Numbered from the stretch's first letter, positions 42,109 to 51,392 are shown. The stretch is DNA of 64,000 nucleotides from Candidatus Nitrosotalea okcheonensis (GCF_900177045.1 NZ_LT841358.1:265073-329072); one strand, 5' to 3'. Translations and numbers: made by a program. Notes: generated by a model from the letters alone, not told the origin.

Positions 42109-43698
42109 ATGATGGTACTGTGTAATACATGCATGTTTGAAAACGAAAAAACTTGGATGAGATTTGTAGAAAACAACTCCACTGATGAGTTTCACAAGAA
42201 CTTTGATAATGCTATAGATAAAGCACAAAAGGATTTTGGAAAGGCATATCCAATGATAGTGGGAGGAAAGGAGATCTTTTCTGATGATGTATTCCAAGTC
42301 CGATCCCCTGCAGACAAGAATATTGTATTGGCAAACTTTCCTCTTGCTACAAAGGATGACGTTTTACGTGCAATTGAAACCGCAAGGGAGTCATTTTACA
42401 AATGGTCTCTTGTATCATATAAAAAAAGAGTTCAGATATTTCGCGAAGTTGCCGACACCTTCTCTCAAAATAAATTCAGTCTTGCGGCAATCATGAGCTT
42501 TGAAAATGGAAAGAACAGACTTGAGGCAATGGGGGATTTGGACGAATCAATAGATTTCATGAGATTTTACGCCGAACAACTTGAAATAAACGAGGGATTT
42601 TCAAAAGAAACCAAAAGTGCTTCTCCAAACGAGAAGACAAGGAGTGTTCTAAAACCATATGGAGTCTGGGGAATAATCTCGCCGTTTAATTTTCCTTCTG
42701 CAATTGCAATAGGGATGACATCTGGGGCTTTGATCACTGGAAATACTGTCGTCTTAAAGCCGTCAAGCGATGCACCAATATCTGGATTCAAGTTTGTCGA
42801 ACAAATCTATCACAAACTTCCTCCTGCAACAATAAACTTTGTAACTGGTGCTGGAAGCATAGTTGGAAAAACAATAATTGAAAGCAACATGGTTGATGGC
42901 ATTGCATTTACTGGCTCAAAAGAGGTGGGAATGACTGGATATTCTACATTTGAAACAACTAAGCCTCGACCATTTATCTCTGAGATGGGAGGGAAAAATC
43001 CAACAATAGTTTCCTCCTCATCCGATGTGGAAAAGGCAGTAGATGGTGTCATGCGTGCAGCATTTGGTTTTAGCGGACAAAAATGTAGTGCTTGCTCTAG
43101 GGTCTATGTCCAAAAATCTATTGCAAACAAGTTTTTGGAGAGACTTGTTGCAAAGACTAGTGCACTAAAAATTGGCAAACCGTGGGAACGAGATGCATAC
43201 ATTGGGCCTGTCATAAATGATGCAGCAGTAAAAAAATTTCAAAGGGCGGCTGAGATTGCAAAAAAAGATGGTATTATACTGTGTGGAGGCTCACTTGTTT
43301 CCGACGAGCAACATAAAGATGGAAACTTTGTTACGCCAACAATTGTAGTCCACCTTCCAAAAGATCACGAGTTGATACGCGAAGAATTATTCTTGCCGTT
43401 TCTCTGTGTAGAAGAATTTGAAAACTTTGATGAGGCACTTGTCATGGCAAACAAGAGCAATTATGGATTGACTGCCGGAATTTTCAGCCAAGATAAAAAT
43501 GAGATTGAAAAGTTTTTTGAAAAAATTGAGGCAGGTGTTACATATGCCAATAGGGCAGCTAGTGCTACCACTGGTGCAATGGTTGGGGCACAACCGTTTG
43601 TTGGATGGAAAGACTCTGGGATATCAGGCAAAGGTGCAGGAGGTGTATACTATCTTTTACAATTTCTAAGAGAGCAGACTCAGACCCGATGTGAATGA
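42109..43698 (+). CDS. 1-pyrroline-5-carboxylate dehydrogenase
   Basis: The 529-residue aldehyde dehydrogenase has the NAD fold with F-T-G-S-K-E-V-G, catalytic Glu292 (S-E-M-G-G-K-N-P) and Cys326 (G-Q-K-C-S-A-C-S-R). It oxidises P5C semialdehyde to glutamate and is paired with the convergent proline dehydrogenase, the two overlapping by 19 bases. ATG 42109 adds eight residues before ATG 42133; either may be used. This completes proline catabolism. Confidence 0.88.
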   Translation: MMVLCNTCMFENEKTWMRFVENNSTDEFHKNFDNAIDKAQKDFGKAYPMIVGGKEIFSDDVFQVRSPADKNIVLANFPLATKDDVLRAIETARESFYKWSLVSYKKRVQIFREVADTFSQNKFSLAAIMSFENGKNRLEAMGDLDESIDFMRFYAEQLEINEGFSKETKSASPNEKTRSVLKPYGVWGIISPFNFPSAIAIGMTSGALITGNTVVLKPSSDAPISGFKFVEQIYHKLPPATINFVTGAGSIVGKTIIESNMVDGIAFTGSKEVGMTGYSTFETTKPRPFISEMGGKNPTIVSSSSDVEKAVDGVMRAAFGFSGQKCSACSRVYVQKSIANKFLERLVAKTSALKIGKPWERDAYIGPVINDAAVKKFQRAAEIAKKDGIILCGGSLVSDEQHKDGNFVTPTIVVHLPKDHELIREELFLPFLCVEEFENFDEALVMANKSNYGLTAGIFSQDKNEIEKFFEKIEAGVTYANRAASATTGAMVGAQPFVGWKDSGISGKGAGGVYYLLQFLREQTQTRCE

Positions 43699-44591
43699 AT
43701 AAACGAACTTCCAAGGAGAAGTATATTGCGCTTCCTCTCTCTTAGTCTTCTGATGGAATAAGGAAGCCAGTTGGTGCCATATGGGATGTATTCTGAAACA
43801 GAGAACCCCTTTTTTACCAAAATGGGTTTTAGCTCATCGCGTATTCCCTTTAGCATTTGAAATTCAAACTTTCGTTCATGTTTTTTTGATAAATCTGTTG
43901 CCAAACCAATTATCCTAGAATCATGTGTTGCAATTGCAAACTCATTTCCATGTTCAAATAAAACGTTCATTAATTTTCTATAGTTTTCATCTACCGCATG
44001 TCTTGTTCTGTACGAGTTTATTGAATTTTCATGGTATGCTCCTTTGACAAGGCGAATCTTGGCACCTTTTTTTAAAAGCATGTCCAGATCATCCCAAGTA
44101 CGTTTTAGATTAGCCTGTATGACTATGCCAAGTCTCTCGTATTTTTCAAAGAGCATACTGTATATTTTGAATGTAACATCAGTGTATTCTGATGATTCCA
44201 TGTCTATCCAAACAAAAGACTGGAACTGTAGGGCTTTTTCTATTATAGTGTCAAGATTTGAAATGCATTCTTTTGCACTGATGGCAAGTCCCACCTGAGT
44301 CGGCTTTATGGATAATCCTCCAGTTATCTTTGATCTCCGCAAGTTTGAAACAAGTGTTAGATAATCTGAAACCGTCTGGCTAACCTGTGCTTTGGATGTG
44401 ATGTGTTCACCTAACTTGTTCAAGATTGCATTCATTCCGTTCATGTTTGCCTGATGTGCAGACTTGAGTGCATCATTCATTGTATCTCCTGCTATCCACT
44501 GCTTTGCTATCTTGAACAAAACCTTCTCAATTAGTACAGACTTGTGTTTTTCCAATTTACCTAATTTGTATGACTTGTTTTGATAATTCAA
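43680..44591 (-). CDS. Proline dehydrogenase
   Basis: The 303-residue TIM-barrel flavoenzyme has R-L-V-K-G-A-Y-H-E (about 189-197), E-F-Q-M-L-K-G-I (about 241-248) and Y-I-P-Y-G-T-N-W-L-P-Y-S-I-R-R-L-R-E-R near the end, as in the PutA PRODH domain and its mono-functional relatives. It oxidises proline to P5C and passes electrons to the quinone pool. The start is a TTG at 44591. Confidence 0.88.
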   Translation of the reverse strand: MNYQNKSYKLGKLEKHKSVLIEKVLFKIAKQWIAGDTMNDALKSAHQANMNGMNAILNKLGEHITSKAQVSQTVSDYLTLVSNLRRSKITGGLSIKPTQVGLAISAKECISNLDTIIEKALQFQSFVWIDMESSEYTDVTFKIYSMLFEKYERLGIVIQANLKRTWDDLDMLLKKGAKIRLVKGAYHENSINSYRTRHAVDENYRKLMNVLFEHGNEFAIATHDSRIIGLATDLSKKHERKFEFQMLKGIRDELKPILVKKGFSVSEYIPYGTNWLPYSIRRLRERKRNILLLGSSFIHSHRV

Positions 44592-44653
44592 TATTTTGCT
44601 AGTACAAAACCTGATAACAGATTTAATGAGGACGGGTTGTTCTAAAATTTAGA

Positions 44654-45472
44654 TTGAAGCGAGTTGGATTACTTGGTTGTGGAGCAATAGGATCAGAGAT
44701 CGCATTTGCAATAGACTCTGGAAAGATTTCTGCGAAACTCACTCACATTTATGATTTTTCAAAAGACAATTCCAAAAAACTTGTTGACAAGTTGCAAAAC
44801 AAACCTGTCGTGACAGAAAATGTCGGCCTGCTTGCTGCATCTCCGGTAGATCTGATAATAGAGGCGGCATCACAAGATGCAGTAAGAGATGACATACTGA
44901 GCATACTGCAAAATAGGAAAGACGTGATGATAATGAGTGTAGGTGCACTGTTGGATGAATCAATATTTGATATTGTCATGGATGGCTGCAGGGATTTCAA
45001 TAAACGCGTCTATCTACCATCTGGTGCGATAATAGGACTTGATGGAATTAGGGCTGTTCAGGATGAACTTGACTTGGTAACTTTGGTTACTACAAAAAAC
45101 CCACGAGCACTCAAAGGTGCCAAGTTTTTTGAGACGTCAACGATTGACCCTGATAAAATCACCACATCTGTTGTAATCTATGAAGGAAATGCGCAAGAAG
45201 CAGTAAAACTATTTCCAGCAAACATCAATGTTGCTGCACTTCTTAGTCTTGCAGGAATTGGTAGCGAAAAGACTAGGGTAAAGATAATTGCAGACCCATG
45301 TGCCAGCAAGAACACCCACGAGATATATGCTGAGGGAAAATTTGGAAAGTTTTCAATAAAGGTAGAAAATGTACCCAGCCCAAGCAATCCAAAAACAAGC
45401 AGGCTTGCAACCCTTGCTGCAATAGAATGCCTCAAAAAGATTTGCGGTACTCCCTTGAACATAGGCACCTGA
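44654..45472 (+). CDS. nadX: L-aspartate dehydrogenase
   Basis: The 272-residue protein has a Rossmann G-C-G-A-I-G-S (8-14) and the P-A-x-N-x-N-V-A-A-L and A-D-P-C-A-S-K-N-T-H-E-I segments, with catalytic His in the last. It makes iminoaspartate for quinolinate synthase, replacing NadB. The nadA gene follows, and nadC is convergent. TTG start at 44654. Confidence 0.9.
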   Translation: MKRVGLLGCGAIGSEIAFAIDSGKISAKLTHIYDFSKDNSKKLVDKLQNKPVVTENVGLLAASPVDLIIEAASQDAVRDDILSILQNRKDVMIMSVGALLDESIFDIVMDGCRDFNKRVYLPSGAIIGLDGIRAVQDELDLVTLVTTKNPRALKGAKFFETSTIDPDKITTSVVIYEGNAQEAVKLFPANINVAALLSLAGIGSEKTRVKIIADPCASKNTHEIYAEGKFGKFSIKVENVPSPSNPKTSRLATLAAIECLKKICGTPLNIGT

Positions 45473-45530
45473 ATGGTAAATTTTGCCGTCTGGATCAATA
45501 TTGCCCGATAAATTTGTCAATATCATGACG

Positions 45531-45538
45531 CTTTAAAG
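45531..45538 (+). promoter_or_regulatory. TATA-like box for nadA
   Basis: CTTTAAAG is centred about 30 bases before the ATG at 45565, favouring that start over the TTG six bases upstream. Confidence 0.4.
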
Positions 45539-45564
45539 ATGAATCAATACTAATTAGTTTGTAC

Positions 45565-46503
45565 ATGAATATCAAATCTGAAATATTAAAGCTCAAAAAA
45601 GAAAAAGACGTACTAATACTTGCTCACAACTATCAGCTCCCAGATGTACAAGATATTGCAGACTATGTTGGAGATTCGCTAGGACTTTCAAGACAGGCTG
45701 CAAAGACTGCCCAAAAGACAATCCTCTTCTGCGGGGTTCACTTTATGGCAGAAACTGCTGCGATAACATGTCCTGATAAAACAGTATTAATTCCAGACCT
45801 CGGGGCTGGATGCTCACTTGCAGATACCATAAATGCAGAAGAGTTGAGAAAATGGAAATCAGAGCATCCAAAAGCAATCACTGTAGGATATGTCAATACA
45901 TCTGCCGAAGTAAAGGCAGAGCTTGATTATTGTTGCACTTCATCTAACGCTGTAAATGTTGTAAAATCTATTCCTGAAGACAAGGAGATTCTCTTTTTAC
46001 CAGACATGTTCCTTGGTTCTTATGTTGCAAAGATGACCAACAGGAATAACATGTTCATCTGGGCAGGAGAATGTCATGTTCATGCCGGCATTCGTTCACA
46101 GGATGTACAGGAAAAACTCCGAGAACACGCAAATGCTGAATTTTTGGTACATCCGGAATGCAGTTGTACATCTTCAGTAATGTATGATGTGGCATCGGGT
46201 GACTATGGTTCAAGACAAGTTCAGATATTGTCAACCGAAGGAATGATGAATCATGCCAAAAACTCCCAATCAAAGGAATTTGTGGTGGCAACAGAGACTG
46301 GAATATTGTATAAAATGCAAAAACAAAATCCTGACAAAAAATTTATTCCCATGTCTGAAAATGCGATATGCCGATACATGAAGATGATAACACTGGAAAA
46401 AGTATATGCGTCATTGCAAGAAAACAAGTATCAAGTAAAAGTTCCAAAAAACATTGCAGACAAGGCTCATCTTGCAATAGAACGTATGCTGGCGATTAGT
46501 TAA
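45565..46503 (+). CDS. nadA: Quinolinate synthase
   Basis: The 312-residue protein binds a [4Fe-4S] cluster through Cys in C-G-V-H-F-M-A-E-T, C-S-L-A-D-T or the later E-C-H-V-H and P-E-C-S-C sites. It condenses iminoaspartate with DHAP to quinolinate. It follows nadX by 86 bases. A TTG two codons upstream (45559) is also in frame. It ends eight bases inside nadC. Confidence 0.93.
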   Translation: MNIKSEILKLKKEKDVLILAHNYQLPDVQDIADYVGDSLGLSRQAAKTAQKTILFCGVHFMAETAAITCPDKTVLIPDLGAGCSLADTINAEELRKWKSEHPKAITVGYVNTSAEVKAELDYCCTSSNAVNVVKSIPEDKEILFLPDMFLGSYVAKMTNRNNMFIWAGECHVHAGIRSQDVQEKLREHANAEFLVHPECSCTSSVMYDVASGDYGSRQVQILSTEGMMNHAKNSQSKEFVVATETGILYKMQKQNPDKKFIPMSENAICRYMKMITLEKVYASLQENKYQVKVPKNIADKAHLAIERMLAIS

Positions 46504-47323
46504 CTTCAAGACTAAGATCAAGGCCTATGACTGAGCTTGTCAGTCTTCCGATGGATATCATGTCTACACCTGATCTTGCATATTGTGCTACGTTTGAGTA
46601 ATTTATTCCGCCTGACGCCTCTATCTTTACTCTGTCCCGTAGGTGAAGGCGTTTGAGTTCCTGGATTGTCTCTCTTATCTTTGACGGCGGCATGTTGTCT
46701 AGCATGATTATCTGTACACCTTCAGTTGCTGCCGTAATTGCATCCTTTAGGCGCTCTACTTCTACCTCGATTTTCTTGTGCTTTTGTCTTGCACGCTTGA
46801 TCAAATCTAAAAGAGAGTCTGATGCCGCAATGTGGTTGTCCTTTATCATGATCATCTGGTCTAGAGACATCCTATGTCTATGTCCGCCACCAATAGCTAC
46901 TGCATCCTTGTCAAAAATCCTAAGACCGGGTGCTGTCTTTCGCGTGGAATATAGCCCAACTTTGGGATTTGCAGCACGGATTTTTTTTACATATTGGTTA
47001 GTCTGATTTGCAATGCCGCTCATCCTTGACATTAAATTCAATGCTGTCCTTTCACAAGATAATATTTGATATGTGCCGCCTGAAATTGTCATTATCTTTT
47101 GGTCTGGGATTACAGTTTGCCCGTCTTTTTTGTGTATTGTAACCTTGCAGCCTCTTGATGAAAAAATCTCTCTTGCATACAAAACGCCTGCCACTATGCC
47201 ACTTTCACGAGATACTATGGTTGCAGTAATTTTTTTTCTTACAAGTAATTTGCTTGTAATATCACCACTTTTGATATCTTCCTCAAGAAATCTTTCTAGC
47301 TGTTTTTTTGCACTTGTTTGCAA
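46496..47323 (-). CDS. nadC: Quinolinate phosphoribosyltransferase
   Basis: The 275-residue protein has S-T-R-K-T-A-P-G-L-R (about 130-139), H-R-x-x-L-D-Q-M and V-E-V-E, then M-L-D-N-M and A-S-G-G-I. It makes nicotinate mononucleotide from quinolinate and PRPP. The TTG start lies one base after the spt4 stop, so NAD synthesis and transcription genes share an operon. Confidence 0.93.
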   Translation of the reverse strand: MQTSAKKQLERFLEEDIKSGDITSKLLVRKKITATIVSRESGIVAGVLYAREIFSSRGCKVTIHKKDGQTVIPDQKIMTISGGTYQILSCERTALNLMSRMSGIANQTNQYVKKIRAANPKVGLYSTRKTAPGLRIFDKDAVAIGGGHRHRMSLDQMIMIKDNHIAASDSLLDLIKRARQKHKKIEVEVERLKDAITAATEGVQIIMLDNMPPSKIRETIQELKRLHLRDRVKIEASGGINYSNVAQYARSGVDMISIGRLTSSVIGLDLSLEVN

Positions 47324-47324
47324 C

Positions 47325-47513
47325 CTATGTTACCTTGAGTGCATACTTGCCTTTCTCTTTTATTCCTAGAGACTTGGCAACAAGAGAATTTGTTGGATCT
47401 ACAACAAGAACTGAACTACTCCAGTCTGGACTAAGGTCTGATGACTTGCATATTGGACATACTTTCCCTACTGTGACAAACTTACATTTGCGACAAGCCA
47501 ACTCTCGTACCAA
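47325..47513 (-). CDS. spt4: Transcription elongation factor Spt4 (RpoE'')
   Basis: The 62-residue protein has a zinc ribbon, C8-x2-C11 (A-C-R-K-C) and C19-x2-C22 (V-C-P-I-C), then the L-S-x-D-W-S-S-S-V-L-V-V-D-P strand. Spt4 binds Spt5 NGN to make RNA polymerase processive. It lies six bases after rpoE', the usual archaeal order, and one base before nadC. TTG start. Confidence 0.93.
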   Translation of the reverse strand: MVRELACRKCKFVTVGKVCPICKSSDLSPDWSSSVLVVDPTNSLVAKSLGIKEKGKYALKVT

Positions 47514-47519
47514 TTCTTA

Positions 47520-48122
47520 TCACTTGGACTCCGCTGGTTTCTTTTTGTCTGAAGATGCTGCAGCAGCTGCTGGATTTTTGGATTTCTTGATCTCCTCTTC
47601 AATCCACTCGTCTGCACCAAGAAATGGTTGTCTGCAGGTGATGCCAACCTTCATGGCTGCTGTCTTGCCAATTGATACTGCTGTGATTCTTGCACGGAGT
47701 GTTGTTCCAATCTTCATTGTTCTTCCACTCTGGTTTGCAAGGATCATGCCAGACTTGACATCGCTCTTGAGATAATCATCCATTATTTGTGACAAGTGTA
47801 ACAATGCATCTGTTGCACCAATTCTGACAAACGCTCCAAAGTCTGTAATCTCGACAATTTCTCCACGGACAATTTCCTGGAGTTTTGGTGAAAATGTTAA
47901 TGCTGTGAATTCTACTCTGTGATACGTTCCGCCATCGCCTGCAATTACTTTGCCCATTTTTTCTACCTTGGTTTCAAGTATCATTATGACATAGCCAAGC
48001 TCTGGGTTTATCATGCTCTCATATTTTTCACGTAGGATGGTGATTGCGGCCTTTTTGAGGGATTCGCCAAATAGTTTAGGAGGTATTCTAACTACATCAG
48101 TAAGGGTCGATATAGAAAACAT
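47520..48122 (-). CDS. rpoE: RNA polymerase subunit Rpo7 (RpoE')
   Basis: From ATG 48122 the protein is 200 residues: an N-terminal Rpb7 tip domain (D-V-V-R-I-P-P-K-L-F-G) and an S1/OB domain (G-E-I-V-E-I-T-D-F-G-A-F-V-R-I-G, about 80-160), with an Ala/Ser/Lys-rich C-terminal tail. A longer in-frame start at 48206 would add 28 residues not found in Rpo7. The subunit forms the stalk with Rpo4 and binds emerging RNA. Confidence 0.93.
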   Translation of the reverse strand: MFSISTLTDVVRIPPKLFGESLKKAAITILREKYESMINPELGYVIMILETKVEKMGKVIAGDGGTYHRVEFTALTFSPKLQEIVRGEIVEITDFGAFVRIGATDALLHLSQIMDDYLKSDVKSGMILANQSGRTMKIGTTLRARITAVSIGKTAAMKVGITCRQPFLGADEWIEEEIKKSKNPAAAAASSDKKKPAESK

Positions 48123-48239
48123 CCATAAATCGACATAAAATTTGAATTTATGAATCTTTGGATAACTTGAATGTTGTCTTTGTAGTATGTTTGATGGTAC
48201 TATCAAATCATGCGATGAAAATCCGATCTCTTGACTTGA

Positions 48240-48431
48240 TCACATCGACTCGATAGTTACTGGTTCACCACGTTTTGTCATCAACACTTTACATGTGAAT
48301 CCCGTCTGGTACCACCAGTGTGTCTCAAAGCAATATGTACACGCACCATGAAAATGCCATGAATAGAGTTTGGAATCTAGGCGTAATCTGTGATACCTTA
48401 GTCCAAACTTGGATGAGATGTTTTCTTCAAT
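48240..48431 (-). CDS. Small Cys/His-rich protein with a possible ATT start
   Basis: An open frame of 67 codons (48443-48240) has no ATG, GTG or TTG in its first 47 codons. From an ATT at 48431 it gives 63 residues with L-Y-S-W-H-F-H-G-A-C-T-Y-C-F, H-W-W-Y and T-C-K-V-L, a well-patterned zinc-like site (H, C-x2-C, H, C). A TATA core in the promoter at 48448-48458 lies about 22 to 25 bases upstream, so the transcript would begin at or near that ATT. Either the start is non-canonical or the gene is damaged. Confidence 0.5.
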   Translation of the reverse strand: MEENISSKFGLRYHRLRLDSKLYSWHFHGACTYCFETHWWYQTGFTCKVLMTKRGEPVTIESM

Positions 48432-48447
48432 GCAGTCCCTTACTTAT

Positions 48448-48458
48448 GTTTAAATATT
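48448..48458. promoter_or_regulatory. Bidirectional TATA region
   Basis: GTTTAAATATT is centred about 27 bases before the Mrp ATG (48480) on the + strand. Read on the minus strand the symmetric TTTAAA lies about 20 to 25 bases before the ATT of the reverse small gene. One core element may serve both genes. Confidence 0.5.
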
Positions 48459-48479
48459 GTATTCGGGATTTTTTACTTT

Positions 48480-49568
48480 ATGGTTTCAGTTGATCAAGTA
48501 CTTTCTACTCTTGCCACTGTGATTGATCCTGATCTAAAAAAAGACATTGTCTCAATGGGGATGATAAAAGACATTGAAATCAACGGAAACGATTTAAAAT
48601 TTACACTAGAGCTTACCACTCCAGCTTGTCCTTTTAATGATGAAATAGAACAAGATGTACGAAACGCAATCTCCAAGATGAAGGAGATATCAAAATTTGA
48701 TCTCAAGGTTACTGCCAAGGTTATGGAAGGAAGATCACTTAGCATGGACGAGATGTTGCCAACAGTCAAGAACATAATAGGTGTTGCAAGCGGAAAAGGA
48801 GGAGTAGGTAAAACAACTGTCTCTGTCAACTTGGCACTAGCATTGGCCCAGACTGGTGCAAAAGTTGGACTGCTTGATGCAGATATCTATGGTCCAAGCG
48901 TTCCTCTAATGCTTGGAATGGGAAAATCCGCAATGGAGGTTGATAATAATAAATTACAACCTGCTGAATCACATGGACTCAAAGTTGTATCGTTTGGCTT
49001 TTTTGCAGAGCAATCTCATCAAGCAGCAATTTACAGGGGACCGATAATTTCTGGAATTTTAAAGCAATTTCTTGTCGATACTAACTGGTCAGATCTTGAT
49101 TATCTTATCGTAGATCTTCCGCCTGGGACTGGAGATATTCCTCTTACACTTGCACAAACAATTCCAATCACAGGAATTGTAGTTGTTACAACTCCACAGG
49201 ATGTTGCAAGTAATATAGCTGTCAAGGCATTTGGAATGTTTCAAAAGCTAAACATTCCTATCATGGGGGTCATAGAAAACATGAGCTACTTTAGATGTCC
49301 AAACTGTGCTACTGATCATTACATTTTTGGAAAAGAGGGTGCAAAAAGAATGAGTGAGAAACACGACCTTCCATTCTTGGGGGCAATTCCGCTCAATCCT
49401 GGCATAATGGAGGGTTCTGATAGTGGAAGGCCCGTACTTGTAACAGATCCAAATTCTACAATGTCTCAGGCATTCATGGTTGTAGCAAAGAATGTGGCAG
49501 CAAGATGCAGTGTTCTTGCATCCCAGCTAAGTGATGAAATGAAAGCTGAGGTAGCAACTCAAAAATAG
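48480..49568 (+). CDS. Mrp/Nbp35-type Fe-S cluster carrier ATPase
   Basis: The 362-residue protein has an N-terminal MIP18/DUF59 domain (1-85) and the Mrp P-loop domain, with the deviant Walker A G-K-G-G-V-G-K-T-T (105-113). The C-P-N-C pair at about 261-264 holds the dimer-bridging cluster. It carries and delivers Fe-S clusters in the cytosol. It starts at the ATG 27 bases after a shared TATA. The dephospho-CoA kinase gene follows 19 bases later. Confidence 0.92.
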   Translation: MVSVDQVLSTLATVIDPDLKKDIVSMGMIKDIEINGNDLKFTLELTTPACPFNDEIEQDVRNAISKMKEISKFDLKVTAKVMEGRSLSMDEMLPTVKNIIGVASGKGGVGKTTVSVNLALALAQTGAKVGLLDADIYGPSVPLMLGMGKSAMEVDNNKLQPAESHGLKVVSFGFFAEQSHQAAIYRGPIISGILKQFLVDTNWSDLDYLIVDLPPGTGDIPLTLAQTIPITGIVVVTTPQDVASNIAVKAFGMFQKLNIPIMGVIENMSYFRCPNCATDHYIFGKEGAKRMSEKHDLPFLGAIPLNPGIMEGSDSGRPVLVTDPNSTMSQAFMVVAKNVAARCSVLASQLSDEMKAEVATQK

Positions 49569-49587
49569 TTGAAAATAAAGGTAAATC

Positions 49588-50082
49588 GTGCATCTTCCTG
49601 AAAACCTGCGGTCTGGGCTAAAAAAACCACTTGGACTGCTCATTGAAGATCATAAAGTAACTAGATCTAGTGTTTCAAACAACATGCCAAAAGACGCATT
49701 TGTAATCACTGTAGGTGATGCCACTACTGAAAAGATGATATCGTTTGGTTTCAACCCGTCTCTGCAAATTGTAGATTCTTTGGAAAAGAGAAACAAGAGG
49801 GACTTGCCAGGGGGATATGTGAAAACAATTCTCGAGTGTAAAAATCCTGCCGCAGAGATTACAGAAGACAGCATTTCCACAATTCGTCAAGCGTTTAACA
49901 TGACCCCGCCTGTGCGAATAATTGTCGATGGGGAGGAGGACTTGCTTGTTCTTCCAGTTGCAGCTTATGCACCTGATAACGCAGTAATCTTGTATGGTCA
50001 ACCAAATGAAGGGCTGGTTCTTGTAGTATTGACAGAGAAGGTAAGAAATAAGGCTAAATCTATAATGAGTTCAATGAATTAA
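49588..50082 (+). CDS. GTP-dependent dephospho-CoA kinase (DUF359)
   Basis: The 164-residue protein has T-V-G-D-A-T-T (about 41-47), V-D-G-E-E-D-L-L-V-L-P (about 112-122) and Y-G-Q-P-N-E-G, the DUF359 motifs. The family phosphorylates dephospho-CoA with GTP, replacing CoaE in archaea. GTG start; it is read with the Mrp gene from the same strand. Confidence 0.9.
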   Translation: MHLPENLRSGLKKPLGLLIEDHKVTRSSVSNNMPKDAFVITVGDATTEKMISFGFNPSLQIVDSLEKRNKRDLPGGYVKTILECKNPAAEITEDSISTIRQAFNMTPPVRIIVDGEEDLLVLPVAAYAPDNAVILYGQPNEGLVLVVLTEKVRNKAKSIMSSMN

Positions 50083-50160
50083 TGTGGGGAATGAGGAGAC
50101 GGTGGCTGTATGATTTGTGATTAAACTAATGATTTCTGACCCTGCTTACTACTTTTCTGG

Positions 50161-50601
50161 TTGAAACGAAAAAATCCACTACTACCAATACGAATTTTGA
50201 CAACATCAATTAAACTTGGAATTGTCGTCTCTGATTTTATGAAGCTAGACCATGATCTGCGTTTTAAGATACTTGAAAAAGTGGGAATTTACTCTGCAAG
50301 ATTTAGTATATCTGAACCTCAGATACTCTTAACAACAAAAGAGGTTCTTGCTATGCCAAAGGCAGTAACTGAGGGAAGGCGAACATCTGCATACAAATAT
50401 CTCGGAGTCTCGTACATTCAGGACAATGTTGTTTTTGTTAATGTACGAAAGATCCAGGATGAAAAAATGCTGGAAAATACCATTGTGCACGAGCTAATCC
50501 ATATGAGGTTTCCATACATGAGTCATGGAAGAAGATTCAACAAGATGGTAAGGAGAGGCCTTGCAGGCTGGACGTTTAAACCATATTCGAAAAGGCGTTG
50601 A
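50161..50601 (+). CDS. SprT-like zinc metalloprotein
   Basis: The 146-residue protein has the zinc motif H110-E111-L-I-H114 and a following S-H122-G-R-R-F as third ligand. The fold is a SprT/YgjP (DUF45) metallopeptidase domain with a basic C-terminus. Spartan relatives cleave DNA-protein cross-links; small archaeal copies may do so or act as DNA-bound proteases. TTG start at 50161; ATG 50239 would remove a basic N-terminal part of 26 residues. Confidence 0.8.
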   Translation: MKRKNPLLPIRILTTSIKLGIVVSDFMKLDHDLRFKILEKVGIYSARFSISEPQILLTTKEVLAMPKAVTEGRRTSAYKYLGVSYIQDNVVFVNVRKIQDEKMLENTIVHELIHMRFPYMSHGRRFNKMVRRGLAGWTFKPYSKRR

Positions 50602-50606
50602 AAAGG

Positions 50607-50795
50607 CTATTTTTCTTCAACGACTGTGGTCATGTCAAGCTTGTCTATCTGTGACACTATGGTGTTCTTCATCAACTCTCCGTGCTGGGAACAAAACCTG
50701 AAAAATCCGTCTACCGTCTCAAAGCAGCCACATATCCACTTTGTTTGTATGTCTCCCTCTACAGTTAATCTGTTGTAATTGCTTTTTTTTGCCAT
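50607..50795 (-). CDS. Small Cys/His protein
   Basis: The 62-residue protein has C-G-C near the middle and a C-S-Q-H-G segment, a possible zinc site C-x-C ... C-x2-H, within a strand-rich sequence. ATG 50795; convergent with the SprT-like gene six bases away. The family is not recognised. Confidence 0.55.
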   Translation of the reverse strand: MAKKSNYNRLTVEGDIQTKWICGCFETVDGFFRFCSQHGELMKNTIVSQIDKLDMTTVVEEK

Positions 50796-50870
50796 GGCAT
50801 GATGCTATATGCATCACGCTAAAAAGAGTTTTTAAAAATAGTAATTGAATTAAAAAATTGAGATTAGATC

Positions 50871-51128
50871 TTACGGACAGCCTTCCATCTTTTGGATGAA
50901 GTAGCCTTTCTTTTGGATCTCGTTGGCAATTGGTTCTGGTGCACCTTGTGAGTGGCAGAATTGGCATTCTTCGGTTGAAACCTTTGACTCGGCTTCTCCT
51001 ATAGTCTTGAGCCATTCTTTTGCATACTGGATTGCCTTTTGGTGATCCTTCTGGCTTGTAATGACATCAAAATGCATTGTATGGCCATCCTTTGCCTCTA
51101 CGTATGTATCATATACGTGAATTTCCAT
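50871..51128 (-). CDS. DUF2024 family protein
   Basis: The 85-residue protein opens M-E-I-H-V-Y-D-T-Y-V and has K-D-G-H-T-M-H-F-D-V, the DUF2024 start, and C-Q-F-C-H-S near the C-terminus. The function is unknown. ATG 51128. It may pair with the small reverse gene at 50607. Confidence 0.8.
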   Translation of the reverse strand: MEIHVYDTYVEAKDGHTMHFDVITSQKDHQKAIQYAKEWLKTIGEAESKVSTEECQFCHSQGAPEPIANEIQKKGYFIQKMEGCP

Positions 51129-51392
51129 GATTGATATTCGAAAAAAGGGATATTTAATCTAATTTGGACAAGTTTTTAACATGATTGGCATAGCAGGCGA
51201 TCGGAAATGGGTTTTCACATGAAATGCATCTTTACCGCGTCTCTAAAACTTCATATTTTTAATGAATTTGGTGTGTATTTCTGGACACTTTTTGAGAGAC
51301 TAGGGGCATTTCTTGGTTCTCTAGTTGTATATCCCGATCTTCTAAATATCATCAGTAAATCCTTTTACGCAAGTTCATGCCATTAATTGCCG

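Noticed and set aside
51207-51386. A 59-codon forward ORF between the DUF2024 gene and the mini zinc finger
   Set aside because: It is hydrophobic-aromatic without a clear membrane helix or motif, and ends in the region of the mini finger start. It may be chance.
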